Counted from the stretch's first letter, positions 34,568 to 44,787 are shown. The stretch: DNA of 54,970 nucleotides from Bacteroidota bacterium (GCA_963169455.1 CAUJDW010000087.1:1-54970); one strand, 5' to 3'. Numbers and translations are program-made. Notes: generated from the letters alone by a model not told the origin.

Positions 34568-36973
34568 TTATTGCCCCAGCGCCAGTTGCAGCACCTCCTC
34601 CATGCGCCTGACGTAGTGGAACTGCAGGCCCTGGATGTAGTCCGGGTTGATTTCCTCCACGTGTTTGCGGTTTTCCGAACAGAGGATGATCTCCCTCATG
34701 CCGGCCCGCTTTGCAGCCAGGATTTTTTCCTTGATGCCGCCCACGGGCAGCACTTTGCCGCGAAGAGTGATTTCGCCGGTCATGGCCACGTGGGTTTTTA
34801 CCGGGCGTTGCGTCAGGGCGGAGGTGAGGGCCGTGAGCATGGTAATGCCCGCCGAGGGGCCGTCTTTGGGGATGGCCCCTTCCGGAACGTGCAGGTGGAT
34901 GTCTTTTTCTTCAAACAGCGCATCCTGGATGCCAAGGTCTTCGCTGTGGGCTTTGATGAAGCTGAGCGCGGTGGATGCCGATTCTTTCATGACATCGCCC
35001 AGGTTGCCGGTCAGGGTGAGTTTACCTTTGCCGCGGCTGAGCAGGCATTCCACGAAAAGAATATCGCCGCCGGTTTGGGTCCAGGCCAGCCCGACGGACA
35101 CGCCAGGGACGCGCACCTCCTGGTAGAGGTCTTTGCTGAAGCGGGTGGGCCCGAGCATATCGGGCAGGTCTTCGGCCCTTAGGTTGACGTCGTAGGGCTC
35201 TTCCATGGCCACCTTTTTGGCGATATGGCGCATCACTCCGGCAATCTGCCGGTTGAGGGAACGCACCCCCGATTCGCGGGTGTACTCCTCGATAATGTTG
35301 CGGATAATGCGCTTGCTCATTTTTACATGGTGGGCTTCCAGCCCGTGTTCCTTGCGCTGTTGCGGGATGAGGTGCCTCCTGGCGATCTCGATCTTCTCTT
35401 CTGTGGAATAGCCGTTGATCTCGATGATCTCCATCCGGTCGAGCAGGGCGGGCTGAATAGTGCTGAGCGAGTTGGCCGTAGCTACGAAAAGTACTTTGGA
35501 GAGGTCATACTCCATTTCCAGGTAGTTGTCGTAGAAGGTGGAGTTCTGCTCGGGGTCCAGCACTTCCAGCAGGGCCGAGGAGGGGTCGCCCCGGAAGTCC
35601 TTGCCCACCTTGTCGATCTCATCCAGGATGAAGACGGGGTTGGAAGAGCCGGCGCGTTTGATGGACTGTATAATGCGGCCCGGCATGGCGCCGATGTAGG
35701 TCTTGCGGTGCCCGCGGATTTCCGACTCATCGTGCAGCCCGCCCAGCGACATGCGGATGAACTGCCGGTTCAGGGCCCGGGCGATGGAGCGCCCCAGAGA
35801 AGTTTTTCCCACCCCCGGCGGGCCCGCCAGGCAGAGGATGGGCGCTTTCATGTCTCCTTTCAGTTTCAGTACGGCCAGGTGCTCCAGGATGCGCTCCTTG
35901 ACTTTCTCAAGCCCGAAATGATCCTTATCCAGTACGGCTTTGACCTTCTGAAGGTTGAAGTTGTCTTTGGTGAAATTGTTCCACGGCAGGTCGAGCAGCA
36001 GTTCGAGGTAGTTGAGCTGGATGGAGTATTCCGCCACCTGGGGGTTCATGCGCCGCAGGCGGTTGATTTCCTTGTCGAAAGCTTCTCCGACCGATGCGGG
36101 CCATTTCTTTTTGAGCGACCTCAGCTGCAGGTTTTTTATTTCTTCCTCCTGCGGGTTCTGCCCCAGTTCTTCCTGGATGGTCTTGAGCTGCTGGTTGAGA
36201 AAGTAATCGCGCTGTTGTTTTTCGATATCGATCCGGACCTTATTCTCGATCTGGTCTTTCAGCTCGAGCAACTGGAGTTCGCTGTTCATCTGCTTGAGGA
36301 TGGCGTGCCCTTTCAGCAGCAGGTCATTGATCTCGAGGATCTTTTGTTTGACCGGAATTTTGGAGCCCAGGTTGGAAGCGATGAAATTGAGCAGGAACGA
36401 CTGGTTGTTGATGTTCTTCAGCATGACCGTCGCTTCCGAGGGGATGTTGGGCGACAGCTCGATGATTTGCTTGGCGCGGTCGAGGATGGAGGCGATGAGG
36501 GCCTCAAACTCCAGCGTGTTGTCGGGCTGGATGTACTCCAGGGGGCGGACGCGGCCTTCCATGTAGGGGTCGCTGCGCAGCAGGGCCTCGAGGGTAAAGC
36601 GCTTGCGGCCCTGGAGAATAGCCGTGGTCGTGCCGTCGGGCATGCGCAGCAGTTTCAGGATGCGCGCTACCGTGCCGATATCGTACAGGTCGTCCACTTC
36701 GGGTTCTTCCACATTGCTGTCCCGTTGGGAAAGCACGGCCACCAGCCTGTCGTCATTGTAAGCTTTGTTAATGGCCCTTATCGATTTATCGCGCCCGACC
36801 GTGATGGGAATGACGATGCCGGGGAACAGAACTGTATTTTTCAGGGCGAGGACAGGCAGGGCATCCGGGAGTATTTCATCAGCACCCTCTTCATCTTCCT
36901 CATCTACGGAAAGCAGGGGTAGAAAATCTCCGTCGTCATCAAACCGCTGGGGCGAGAATACTTCTTCGAACAT
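34568..36973 (-). CDS. lon: ATP-dependent protease Lon
   Basis: An 801-aa cytosolic AAA+ serine protease that removes damaged and regulatory proteins. The N-terminal substrate-binding domain starts at [23 protein letters not shown]. The AAA+ module has Walker [10 protein letters not shown] and the sensor region [20 protein letters not shown]. The C-terminal domain carries the Ser-Lys dyad S707 (KDGPSAG) and K750 ([11 protein letters not shown]), 43 residues apart as in E. coli Lon. The acidic N-terminus ([10 protein letters not shown]) is a Bacteroidota feature. Confidence 0.97.
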   Translation of the reverse strand: MFEEVFSPQRFDDDGDFLPLLSVDEEDEEGADEILPDALPVLALKNTVLFPGIVIPITVGRDKSIRAINKAYNDDRLVAVLSQRDSNVEEPEVDDLYDIGTVARILKLLRMPDGTTTAILQGRKRFTLEALLRSDPYMEGRVRPLEYIQPDNTLEFEALIASILDRAKQIIELSPNIPSEATVMLKNINNQSFLLNFIASNLGSKIPVKQKILEINDLLLKGHAILKQMNSELQLLELKDQIENKVRIDIEKQQRDYFLNQQLKTIQEELGQNPQEEEIKNLQLRSLKKKWPASVGEAFDKEINRLRRMNPQVAEYSIQLNYLELLLDLPWNNFTKDNFNLQKVKAVLDKDHFGLEKVKERILEHLAVLKLKGDMKAPILCLAGPPGVGKTSLGRSIARALNRQFIRMSLGGLHDESEIRGHRKTYIGAMPGRIIQSIKRAGSSNPVFILDEIDKVGKDFRGDPSSALLEVLDPEQNSTFYDNYLEMEYDLSKVLFVATANSLSTIQPALLDRMEIIEINGYSTEEKIEIARRHLIPQQRKEHGLEAHHVKMSKRIIRNIIEEYTRESGVRSLNRQIAGVMRHIAKKVAMEEPYDVNLRAEDLPDMLGPTRFSKDLYQEVRVPGVSVGLAWTQTGGDILFVECLLSRGKGKLTLTGNLGDVMKESASTALSFIKAHSEDLGIQDALFEEKDIHLHVPEGAIPKDGPSAGITMLTALTSALTQRPVKTHVAMTGEITLRGKVLPVGGIKEKILAAKRAGMREIILCSENRKHVEEINPDYIQGLQFHYVRRMEEVLQLALGQ

Positions 36974-37189
36974 ACGTGCTTTTATGATTTGCAGCTTGCC
37001 AAGGCTGGTTGCCGAAAATTACCTATATGTGCCTTTAATGTCAAGATGGCAGTAATTGTTTTTTAAAAGGCGCGAAATTCAATTGGGCAACTACCATGCC
37101 ATAGTGTGTAAAGCTGCATTTTCTAACTGATTTCTGGCTGGGATTGACAAAACGGCAGGGCGCCCACGGAAAAGGGCCCCTGCTGCCTG

Positions 37190-39109
37190 TCAGGCTTCCA
37201 CCAGTTCGGTGCTGGCCCCGGTTCCCGCGTTCTCCAGGCTTTGTTCCGCTTCCTGCCCGGCTTCGTCCTTTTCTACCCGGAGGTTGTCGATGATGAATTC
37301 CTGCCTGGAAGGGGTGTTTTTCCCCATGTAGTAGGACAATACGTTATCCAGGTCGGTCTCTTCGTTGAGTATGACCGGTTCCAGGCGGATATTGTCCCCG
37401 ATGAAGTCGCCGAATTCATCGGGGGATATCTCGCCCAGGCCCTTGAAGCGGGTGATCTCCGCTTTGCCGCGCAGCTTTTTTACGGCTGCCTGCTTTTCCT
37501 CCTCGCTGTAACAGTAAAAGGTCTGTTGTTTGTCGCGCACCCGGAAAAGCGGGGTTTCCAGGATGAACAGGTGCCCGTTGCGGACCAGGTCGGGGAAGAA
37601 CTGCAGGAAGAAAGTCAGCAACAGGAGGCGGATGTGCATGCCGTCGACGTCGGCGTCGGTGGCGACGACGACGCGGTTGTAGCGCAGTTCGTCCAGCCCG
37701 TCTTCGATATTGAGGGCGTGTTGCAGCAGGTTGAATTCTTCGTTTTCGTAGACCACCTTTTTGGTCAGCCCGTAGCAGTTGAGCGGCTTGCCGCGGAGGC
37801 TGAAGACGGCCTGGGTCTGTACATCCCGCGCCTTGGTGATGGAGCCGCTGGCCGAGTCGCCCTCGGTGATGAAGACCGTGGTGGCCTTGCGAAGTTCCTC
37901 CTCCACCTTGCGGCCGTTGTCGCTGAAGTGAATGCGGCAGTCGCGCAGTTTTTTGTTGTGCACGTTGGCCTTTTTGGCCCGCTGGTTGGCCAGTTTCTGG
38001 ATGCCCGCGATCTCTTTCCGCTCGCGTTCCGACTGGCGGATGCGTTTTTCCAGGGCTTTGGCCGTTTCCGGGTTTTTGTGCAGGAAATTGTCCAGCTTTT
38101 CCTTGACGAAGTTGACCACGAAGGTGCGGATGGTGGGGCCTTCCGGGCCCATGTCCGTCGATCCCAGTTTGGTTTTGGTCTGGGATTCAAAAACGGGTTC
38201 TTCCACCCGGATGCTGATGGCGGCTATGATCGAGCCGAGGATGTCGCGGCGGTCGTAGTTCTTGTTGAAGTGTTCCTGTATGGTTTTGACTATGGCCTCT
38301 TTAAAAGCGTTGAGGTGGGTGCCGCCCTGGGTAGTGTTTTGCCCGTTGACGAAGGAGTGGTATTGTTCGCCGTAGTGGTTGCCATGAGACAGGGCGATCT
38401 CCAGGTCTTCGCCCTTCATGTGGATGATGGGGTAGCGGAGTTGCTCCCTGCTCGTCTTGCGCTCCAGCAGGTCGAGCAGCCCGTTTTTCGACACCAGGGT
38501 TTTGCCGTTGAAGTTCAGTTTCAGCCCGGCGTTGAGGTAGGCGTAGTTCCACAACTGGCTCTCCATGTATTCGGGCCGGAAGCGGTACTTCTTGAAGATG
38601 TCCCTGTCGGGCTGGAAGCGGATGATGGTGCCGTCCGGCTCGGTGGATTTCTGCACCTTGTGGTCTTTGACCAGGTTGCCCTGTTCGAATTCCGCCACCT
38701 TGGACTTGCCCTCGCGGATGGCTTCCACCCGGAAGTATTCCGACAGGGCGTTGACCGCCTTGGTGCCCACCCCGTTCAGGCCGACCGATTTTTTAAAGGC
38801 CTTGGAGTCGTATTTGCCGCCGGTGTTGATCTTGGATACGCAGTCGATGACTTTGCCCAGCGGGATGCCGCGCCCGTAGTCGCGCACGGTGACGGAGCCC
38901 TCATCCACCGAGATGTCGATGTTTTTGCCGTAGCCCATGACGAATTCGTCGATGGAGTTGTCGATCACTTCCTTCAGGAGGATGTATATGCCGTCATCGG
39001 CAGCGGAGCCGTCGCCCAGTTTGCCGATGTACATGCCGGGGCGCATGCGGATGTGTTCCTTCCAGTCGAGGGAGCGTATGTTTTCTTCGGTGTAGGTAAT
39101 ATTTTCCAT
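37190..39109 (-). CDS. parE: DNA topoisomerase IV subunit B
   Basis: A 639-aa type IIA topoisomerase ATPase subunit. From ATG 39109 ([20 protein letters not shown]) it shows the GHKL ATPase motifs ([28 protein letters not shown]) and the transducer domain. The TOPRIM region has EGDSASGSI and the metal motif DADVDGM. The start and [14 protein letters not shown] fit the Bacteroidota ParE-type rather than GyrB. The parC partner is not in the window, and the frame upstream to 39169 is discarded. Confidence 0.93.
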   Translation of the reverse strand: MENITYTEENIRSLDWKEHIRMRPGMYIGKLGDGSAADDGIYILLKEVIDNSIDEFVMGYGKNIDISVDEGSVTVRDYGRGIPLGKVIDCVSKINTGGKYDSKAFKKSVGLNGVGTKAVNALSEYFRVEAIREGKSKVAEFEQGNLVKDHKVQKSTEPDGTIIRFQPDRDIFKKYRFRPEYMESQLWNYAYLNAGLKLNFNGKTLVSKNGLLDLLERKTSREQLRYPIIHMKGEDLEIALSHGNHYGEQYHSFVNGQNTTQGGTHLNAFKEAIVKTIQEHFNKNYDRRDILGSIIAAISIRVEEPVFESQTKTKLGSTDMGPEGPTIRTFVVNFVKEKLDNFLHKNPETAKALEKRIRQSERERKEIAGIQKLANQRAKKANVHNKKLRDCRIHFSDNGRKVEEELRKATTVFITEGDSASGSITKARDVQTQAVFSLRGKPLNCYGLTKKVVYENEEFNLLQHALNIEDGLDELRYNRVVVATDADVDGMHIRLLLLTFFLQFFPDLVRNGHLFILETPLFRVRDKQQTFYCYSEEEKQAAVKKLRGKAEITRFKGLGEISPDEFGDFIGDNIRLEPVILNEETDLDNVLSYYMGKNTPSRQEFIIDNLRVEKDEAGQEAEQSLENAGTGASTELVEA

Positions 39110-39325
39110 GGGCGTTTTGTGGTTGACAACTGCCTGCAGCATGGCGGGCATGGCGATAAAGCCGTACAAGAAAATAAATTTTCAAAAAATTCAGCAAATT
39201 GTAGCTGCTTTTGTTTTACGGGCAAAAAGTGGCGCAACGCGCTTCATGCCCGGGCAACACAAAAATAACATTTTTTGAACGAATTGGTAACAAATTGTTT
39301 TTAATTTTAAACACCTGATTTTGCC

Positions 39326-39850
39326 GTGGAACGGGAAAAATTATTCGGCCATCCCGGTATGCAGCTGTTGCTCCGGGCCATTCGGCGGGAGCAGCGCCTG
39401 AAACTGTGCTTTTCCCTGGCATTGGGATTGGCGGGCTTCGCCATGGCTTACGCCTTTTTTCAGTACAGCGCGTTGCTAACCATCCTGGGCCTGGGCTGCG
39501 CCGTGCTGGGCATCCTGTACACCCGCCGCGCCCTGGCGCAGCGCCGCGTCGACGATTCGCGCCTGATGCGCCTGTTGCGCTATCAGCCCGGGCAGGTGGC
39601 CTGGGTTTATTCCATCCTTACCGAGCGCCTGCCCTTCGGGCTGAAAGTCGGCAGCAGTTGTACGCTCTACTTCAGGCTGCTCGACGGCGGCGAGATATCG
39701 GTGGGCATGCCGGCAAGGGATGTCAGAGTCGTGTCCCGCCTGCTCACCCGCCTGCTGCCGCAGGCTTCTTTCGGCTATACCAAAGACAGAGAACAATGGT
39801 ACCTGGCCAACCCGGAACTGCTGTTGAGGAGCGGGGAGGAGGAAAATTAA
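39326..39850 (+). CDS. Hypothetical membrane protein
   Basis: A 174-aa protein with a GTG start (ATG 39359 is an alternative) and two closely spaced TMs (about 30-70: LCFSLALGLAGFAMAYAFF, LLTILGLGCAVLGILY). A cytoplasmic or periplasmic alpha/beta domain follows (GSSCTLYFRLLDGGEISVGMPARDVRVVSRLLTRLLPQ). Not recognised. Base composition is like the host. It is divergent from parE and precedes the AT-rich restriction island. Confidence 0.65.
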   Translation: MEREKLFGHPGMQLLLRAIRREQRLKLCFSLALGLAGFAMAYAFFQYSALLTILGLGCAVLGILYTRRALAQRRVDDSRLMRLLRYQPGQVAWVYSILTERLPFGLKVGSSCTLYFRLLDGGEISVGMPARDVRVVSRLLTRLLPQASFGYTKDREQWYLANPELLLRSGEEEN

Positions 39851-39961
39851 CAGGGGCAAATGCAAGTTGTGGAAAACTTTGGCAACGCATGTTGTAATTT
39901 TTTGTTTTTTTGAGGTATATTCACCTTTTGATTATAAAAAGAGCAAAAACTCATTTTCCTG

Positions 39962-41020
39962 ATGAAACTTGTAACCTTCTTCGCAGGCGCTGGCGGATTA
40001 GACCTTGGATTTGCAAAGGCTGGGTTTAATGCAATTTGGGCAAATGAATACGACAGAGAAATCTGGGAGACCTATGAGGGAAACCATCCGCATACGGAGT
40101 TGGATAGGAGGAGCATTACAGATATTAAGTCAGAAGAAGTACCTGATTGCGACGGCATTATTGGCGGCCCTCCTTGTCAAAGCTGGAGCGCTGCCGGTGC
40201 TCTAAGAGGTATTGAAGATAAAAGAGGGCAGTTGTTTTTTGATTTCATTAGAATTTTGGAAGCCAAGCAGCCAAAGTTTTTCCTGGCGGAAAATGTAGGC
40301 GGTATGCTTTTACCCAGACATAGAGAGGCTTTGGAGAATATTAAGGAAATGTTCAAATCTGCGGGGGAGGGCTACGAACTTTCCTTTAAGCTTCTGAATG
40401 CGTCTGATTATTCGGTTCCCCAAGACCGGAAAAGGGTGTTTTTTGTTGGATATCGCAGAGATTTGGGAAAGAAATTTGAATTTCCGGAACCCTTTCAGGA
40501 AAAGGTGACCCTTGAAGATGTTATTTGGGATATTAAAGATAACGCCATTCCTGCAAAGAGGAACAATGATACGAAGGGGGATGCTTGTGCATTACCAAAT
40601 CATGAATATTGGGTTGGAGGGTTTTCCAGTATTTATCTTTCCCGAAATAGGGTGCGGTCATGGGATGAGGTTTCATTTACCATCCAGGCGGGAGGCCGGC
40701 ATGCTCCTATACACCCGCAAGCCCCAAAAATGGAATTCATCGAGCAGGATGTAAGGAGATTTGTACCTGGAATGGAACATCTCTACCGGCGGCTTAGTGT
40801 GAGGGAGTGTGCTAGAATTCAAACTTTTCCGGATGATTTCATTTTCTATTATAAAAATGTATCCGCGGGATACAAAATGATTGGCAATGCTGTCCCTGTA
40901 AAATTAGCTCAAGTACTTGCCGAAAAGATTAAGCAGGATTTATTTATGGTAGAAAAATCTAAAGAAAATGGCGCTATGAGGATGGAAAATACGCCTCTCA
41001 TGGTTTCTGGAGCAAGGTGA
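39962..41020 (+). CDS. C5 DNA-cytosine methyltransferase, M.HaeIII-like
   Basis: A 352-aa modification methylase. Motif I FFAGAGGLDLGF, motif IV GGPPCQSW with catalytic C72, motif VI LAENVGG, motif VIII QDRKR, motif IX RECARIQTFPDDF and motif X GYKMIGNAVP are all present in order. From memory the chain tracks M.HaeIII closely throughout (ANEYD, CDGIIGGPPCQSWS, HLYRR) including the target-recognition region (SRNRVRSWDEVSFTIQAGGR), so GGCC is the predicted target, the inner C being methylated. It is AT-rich compared with its neighbours, indicating transfer. The endonuclease starts 22 bp downstream. Confidence 0.95.
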   Translation: MKLVTFFAGAGGLDLGFAKAGFNAIWANEYDREIWETYEGNHPHTELDRRSITDIKSEEVPDCDGIIGGPPCQSWSAAGALRGIEDKRGQLFFDFIRILEAKQPKFFLAENVGGMLLPRHREALENIKEMFKSAGEGYELSFKLLNASDYSVPQDRKRVFFVGYRRDLGKKFEFPEPFQEKVTLEDVIWDIKDNAIPAKRNNDTKGDACALPNHEYWVGGFSSIYLSRNRVRSWDEVSFTIQAGGRHAPIHPQAPKMEFIEQDVRRFVPGMEHLYRRLSVRECARIQTFPDDFIFYYKNVSAGYKMIGNAVPVKLAQVLAEKIKQDLFMVEKSKENGAMRMENTPLMVSGAR

Positions 41021-41042
41021 TTTTTAGAAAAAGTAAATACTT

Positions 41043-41993
41043 ATGGCAAGTCAAGTAGCCCGTGGCAAGGCATTCGAATTTTGCATCATTAAAAAGTTAG
41101 GAAACTTACTTGCTATCAATCACCAGCATTTCTATGAAAAAGAGGACGCTGCTTATAATACAGCGCAAAAATACTTCAACGAGTTAGACCCGGATGATAG
41201 AACCGAATTTGGAAAAGCTGCCCAAAAAGCCGTTGAGTTTTTGCTAAACACCGAACCACGTTTATTTCAATCTTCTCCTTCAGACCAAATTTCTCTTAGA
41301 ATTGCTTCTGACAGTGAAGGACAGAAAGGTGATGTCAGGGATATTATCATTGCCCGGGAAGCAATAAATTGGGAAATTGGGATTTCTGCAAAAAGTAACC
41401 ATTGGGCAGTCAAGCATCCCAGGTTATCCGGGAGTATTGACTTTGGGAAAGAATGGCTGGATATTCAATGTTCAAAAGAGTATTTTAATGATATTAACCC
41501 ATTATTTGCAGAGTTGGAGGAAATGAAAGTGGCGGGAAAGGAGTGGAATGAATTAGGCGACCGCCACAGAAAATTCTACCTTCCATTGCTCTTTTTTTTT
41601 AGAAAGGAAATTTTAAAAATAGACAAGGCTAATCCTGGCCTAGTCCCTAAAAGGGTTGTTGAATACTTGGTGGGTAGGGGAGACTTTTACAAAGTAATAA
41701 GAAGTTTGGGTAAGGTTGAAATTCATGTCTTTAATTTAGGCGGATCTTTAAATTTAGCCGCGGGGAAGGTTAAACCCAAAGCAAATATTCAAAAGTTAAA
41801 GCTTCCTGAGCGAATAGTTGAACTGGATTTTAAACCTGGAAGCTATTCAACTCTTCTTTTGTTCCTTGATGAAGGTTGGCAGATATCTTTCAGAATCCAT
41901 AGCGCTAGTTCAAGGGTTGAAGCATCCTTGAAATTTGACATTAATCTATTGAGTACCCCAAGCAATTTGTTTTCCCAGCATATTTATTTCTAG
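41043..41993 (+). CDS. Type II restriction endonuclease, HaeIII family
   Basis: A 316-aa restriction enzyme paired with the M.HaeIII-like methylase. The N-terminal stretch VARGKAFEFCI and the central region with GDVRDIIIAREAINWEIGISAKSNHWAVKHPRLS fit the HaeIII family (PF09556) as I recall it; GDVRD ... WEIGISAKSN is a PD-(D/E)xK-like D ... E-x-x-x-K arrangement. Like the methylase it is AT-rich, with codon use unlike the host. Cleavage at GGCC is inferred from the pair, not visible. Confidence 0.85.
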   Translation: MASQVARGKAFEFCIIKKLGNLLAINHQHFYEKEDAAYNTAQKYFNELDPDDRTEFGKAAQKAVEFLLNTEPRLFQSSPSDQISLRIASDSEGQKGDVRDIIIAREAINWEIGISAKSNHWAVKHPRLSGSIDFGKEWLDIQCSKEYFNDINPLFAELEEMKVAGKEWNELGDRHRKFYLPLLFFFRKEILKIDKANPGLVPKRVVEYLVGRGDFYKVIRSLGKVEIHVFNLGGSLNLAAGKVKPKANIQKLKLPERIVELDFKPGSYSTLLLFLDEGWQISFRIHSASSRVEASLKFDINLLSTPSNLFSQHIYF

Positions 41994-42117
41994 GATTTGT
42001 CTTGTCCCAACCAGGTCTACGGAATACGTTTTTTAAGTTCTCGATATAGGATATTGCCGGAGAAGCTGGGGATTTTGCCTTATTTCCCCCATCTTCCCCA
42101 CCAAGAACCACACCACC

Positions 42118-43140
42118 ATGAACCGCCGTTCCTTTGCCAGAAAAATGGCCCTCACCCTTCCCGTCCTGGCCAGCGCGCGGCTCGCTCCCGCAGCCCCGCC
42201 TTTGTTGCCCAGGCGCCTGCAGCCCGGCGACACCATCGGCCTGATCACGCCCGGCAGTTACATCGATGACGAGGGCCTGCAGAAGGCTGTTGACAACCTG
42301 CTCAGCCTGGGCTTCAGGCTAAAGATGGGCAAAAACCTGCGCGCCAAACGCGGGTTCAATGCCGGCTCCGACCAGCAGCGGCTCGACGACCTCCATACCA
42401 TGTTCGCCGACGACAGCGTTGACGGCATCTGGTGTGCCCGCGGCGGCTACGGCTGCTCCCGCCTGCTGCCCGCCATCGATTACGATCTGATCCGCAATAA
42501 CCCCAAGGCGCTGATCGGCTACAGCGACGTCACCGCCCTGCTTAATGCCATTTATCACAAAACCGGGCTGGTGGGCTTCCATGGCCCGGTGGGCGCTTCC
42601 GAAATGACGGAATATACTGAGGCGCAGTTCCGGGCAGTGGTGATGGAGGGCAAGGCGCCATACGCGATCCCGCTGTCCGGGGAAAATCAAAAGAAGGAGA
42701 ATACCGCTTTCCAGCCTTTCGCGCTCAGGGGCGGCAAAGCCCGGGGCCTGCTCATCGGCGGCAACCTGTCGCTGCTGGCCGCCATGGCGGGCACCCCATA
42801 CCTGCCGGAAGCAACCGGGAAACTGGTGTTCCTGGAAGATGTCGGTGAGAAACCCTACCGCATCGACCGCATGCTGACCCAACTGCGCCAGGCCTGGGGC
42901 CTGGGGCAGGCCGCCGGCATCGCCATAGGCATTTTTGAAGACTGCCAGCCCGGGGAAGGGGAATTGTCCCTGAGCCTGGCCGAAACGCTTACAGACCGCC
43001 TGCAGGAACTGGGTATGCCCGCCGTGTACGGCCTGTCATTCGGGCACATTGCCGACCAGTGCACCCTCCCCCTTGGAATTGAGGCGGAGCTGGATGTGGA
43101 AAACCAAAGCCTGGTTTTGCTGGAGCCGGCGGTGCGGTAG
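42118..43140 (+). CDS. ldcA: LD-carboxypeptidase (S66), muramoyl-tetrapeptide type
   Basis: Removes the terminal D-Ala from murein tetrapeptides for recycling. The 340-aa product shows the S66 nucleophile S136 in LIGYSDVTAL, the glutamate in LVFLEDVGEKPYRIDRML and the histidine in FGHIADQCTLPLG. The N-terminus MNRRSFARKMALTLPVLASA looks like a Tat or twin-arginine-type signal (RRSFARK), so it may act outside the cytoplasm, unlike E. coli LdcA. The following genes (epimerases, serine hydrolases) support a murein-peptide role. Confidence 0.92.
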   Translation: MNRRSFARKMALTLPVLASARLAPAAPPLLPRRLQPGDTIGLITPGSYIDDEGLQKAVDNLLSLGFRLKMGKNLRAKRGFNAGSDQQRLDDLHTMFADDSVDGIWCARGGYGCSRLLPAIDYDLIRNNPKALIGYSDVTALLNAIYHKTGLVGFHGPVGASEMTEYTEAQFRAVVMEGKAPYAIPLSGENQKKENTAFQPFALRGGKARGLLIGGNLSLLAAMAGTPYLPEATGKLVFLEDVGEKPYRIDRMLTQLRQAWGLGQAAGIAIGIFEDCQPGEGELSLSLAETLTDRLQELGMPAVYGLSFGHIADQCTLPLGIEAELDVENQSLVLLEPAVR

Positions 43141-43167
43141 GGCGGCGAGGAATGGCTTGGGGAGGTG

Positions 43168-43191
43168 GTTATATTGCTGTATTGCTATATG
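43168..43191. repeat. 8-bp minisatellite remnant
   Basis: GTTATATT GCTGTATT GCTATATG: three copies of the same 8-bp unit as the long array at 23483-23579. It lies just past the ldcA stop. Confidence 0.6.
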
Positions 43192-43234
43192 TTGGCAAAT
43201 CGGGCTAGTTATGGGGTTGGGAAAAATATCCCTT

Positions 43235-43597
43235 TCAGGAATTTTGGCCATTATGGCCATCAAGCTTTTCAAGGACTTCAGCGACCATTTCGGGCTTAAC
43301 ATCAAGAAGGTCTGTTACCTGCTCCGGGCTGTAACCCTTTAGCAGAAGCCGGGCAATATTTCTTTTGAAAGCTTTCTCCATGCCTTTCTCCATACCTTTC
43401 TCCATACCTTTCTCCATGCCTTTCTCCATGCCTTCTTTCAGGCCCTCCTCAATGGCCTGTTCTCTCAGAGCTTCCATGATTCGTTCATTAATTCCCATGG
43501 GGCCAGCCTGTTTTGGATAGAAATAGCGAAAGAAGTCCTCGAAGCAATCCTCCAGAATTCCTTTCCATAGAATATCTTTAGTAATTTGACTGGGCAT
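43235..43597 (-). pseudogene. Rpn-family nuclease remnant with internal deletion
   Basis: The 120-aa frame from ATG 43597 begins MPSQITKDILWKGILEDCFEDFFRYFYP, as do many Bacteroidota Rpn/PD-(D/E)xK 'transposase-like' proteins. It then jumps to a C-terminal-type coiled-coil end (MGINERIMEALREQ, EGLKEGMEKG..., LLKGYSPEQVTDLLDVKPEMV). The middle nuclease region of about 200 residues seen in full-length relatives is missing, so I read this as a decayed or internally deleted copy. Alternatively it is a stand-alone small protein. Confidence 0.6.
43372..43431 (-). repeat. 12-bp coding tandem repeat (Glu-Lys-Gly-Met)
   Basis: Five exact or near-exact 12-bp units (plus strand CTTTCTCCATGC or CTTTCTCCATAC) run in frame and encode repeated MEKG in the coiled-coil tail of the Rpn remnant. 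The unit length, a multiple of three, lets copy number vary without a frameshift. Confidence 0.85.
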
Positions 43598-43666
43598 TAG
43601 GTTAATTTGAGCCAAATTAAAAACAAATTGATTAAAAATCAACTTTTTGAAAACAAAAAGTTTATA

Positions 43667-44680
43667 ATGAAACTCACAATCCACACTTTCCAACTGCAAC
43701 TGAAACACACTTTCTCCATCAGCCACGAATCGCGGGATGTCATGCCCAGCCTTGTCGTAGAACTTTCTCAGGACGGCTATTCGGGTTTTGGGGAAGCTAC
43801 CGAAACCCGCTATTACGGTATCCTGCTCAGCGGCATGGTGGAAACCCTGGAGCGCCTGCGGCCGCTTATCGAATCCACCCCGCTGCACAGCCCGGAACAA
43901 TTCTGGGAAGCGATGCATGCCCACCTGGCCGGTCAGCCTTTCGTACTCTGCGCCCTTGATGAAGCCGCCCATGACCTTTACGGCAAGCTGCATGGCAAAC
44001 CTGTTTATGAACTTTGGGGCCTGAAAACGGATAAACTGCCCTTGTCCAACTTCACCATCGGCATCGCCGGCATCGGGGAGATGGTGGCGAAAATGGAGGA
44101 ACAGCCCTGGCCGCTTTATAAAGTTAAACTGGGAACGGATCACGATCTCGATATTATCGAAGCCCTGCGCCGGCACACCGATGCCGCCTTCCGCGTTGAC
44201 GCCAACACCGCCTGGACGCCCGAACAAACCATCGAATACGCGCCCCGCCTGAAGGACCTGGGGGTGGAATTTATCGAACAGCCCCTCAAGGCCGATAACT
44301 GGGAGGGCATGAAACAGGTTTACGAACACTGCGCCCTGCCCGTCATCGCCGATGAAGCCTGCCACGTGGAGGCCGACGTGGCCCGCTGTTACGGCTTCTA
44401 CCACGGCATCAATATCAAACTGATGAAATGCGGCGGGCTCACCCCCGCCAAACGGATGGTGGGCCACGCCCGTAAACTGGGCCTCAAAGTAATGGTGGGC
44501 TGTATGACCGAATCCTCGGTCGGCATCTCTGCCATCGGCCAGCTGGCGCCCATGCTGGACTACGTGGACATGGACGGCGCCCTGCTGCTGAGCAACGACC
44601 CCGCTACCGGCGTGGAGGTGGTGGACGGTTATGCAAAGTATCCGAAGGTGAACGGGACCGGGGCAGGGCTGAGGGGGTAG
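43667..44680 (+). CDS. Dipeptide epimerase, enolase superfamily (L-Ala-D/L-Glu type)
   Basis: A 337-aa muconate-lactonizing/enolase-fold enzyme. From ATG 43667 the catalytic set is complete: KxK at YKVKLG (K152/K154), metal ligands D178 (VDANTAW), E204 (EFIEQP) and D229 (IADEA), and the second base lysine in NIKLMKCGG (K251/K254). This pattern fits L-Ala-D/L-Glu epimerases, which convert murein-derived L-Ala-D-Glu to L-Ala-L-Glu for catabolism. It lies between ldcA and a PLP enzyme in a murein-recycling neighbourhood. Other dipeptide specificities are possible. Confidence 0.85.
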   Translation: MKLTIHTFQLQLKHTFSISHESRDVMPSLVVELSQDGYSGFGEATETRYYGILLSGMVETLERLRPLIESTPLHSPEQFWEAMHAHLAGQPFVLCALDEAAHDLYGKLHGKPVYELWGLKTDKLPLSNFTIGIAGIGEMVAKMEEQPWPLYKVKLGTDHDLDIIEALRRHTDAAFRVDANTAWTPEQTIEYAPRLKDLGVEFIEQPLKADNWEGMKQVYEHCALPVIADEACHVEADVARCYGFYHGINIKLMKCGGLTPAKRMVGHARKLGLKVMVGCMTESSVGISAIGQLAPMLDYVDMDGALLLSNDPATGVEVVDGYAKYPKVNGTGAGLRG

Positions 44681-44703
44681 GAAGAAGGTTGTTAGTTGCA
44701 GTG

Positions 44704-44736
44704 AAAACCTTGAGGTTTTCAAAACCTCAAAGGTTT
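44704..44736. repeat. Mutually exclusive hairpins AAAACCT/AGGTTTT
   Basis: AAAACCT-TG-AGGTTTT-C-AAAACCT-CAA-AGGTTT: each adjacent pair of arms is complementary, so arms 1-2 or 2-3 or 3-4 can pair but not all at once. The element is in the 107-bp gap between the epimerase and the PLP enzyme, followed by an AT-rich, Asn/Thr/Gln-encoding stretch that looks non-coding. It may be a dispersed repeat or end the epimerase mRNA. Confidence 0.6.
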
Positions 44737-44787
44737 CTGATTTCTAATTTTTTAAAACCAACAACTATCAACAATCAACCAACCACG

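Noticed and set aside
35225-36922. 565-aa open frame on the plus strand
   Set aside because: Antisense to lon; no recognisable motifs.
37241-39268. 675-aa open frame on the plus strand
   Set aside because: Antisense to parE, whose motifs are complete; the frame is a GC-rich shadow with no domain signature.
41997-42269. 90-aa frame at the end of the restriction island
   Set aside because: Overlaps the ldcA start in another frame and translates to His/Pro-rich nonsense.
43235-44722. 495-aa minus-strand frame joining the Rpn-like tail to upstream sequence
   Set aside because: Most of it is antisense to the epimerase at 43667; the Rpn-type start MPSQITK at 43597 is the natural beginning.
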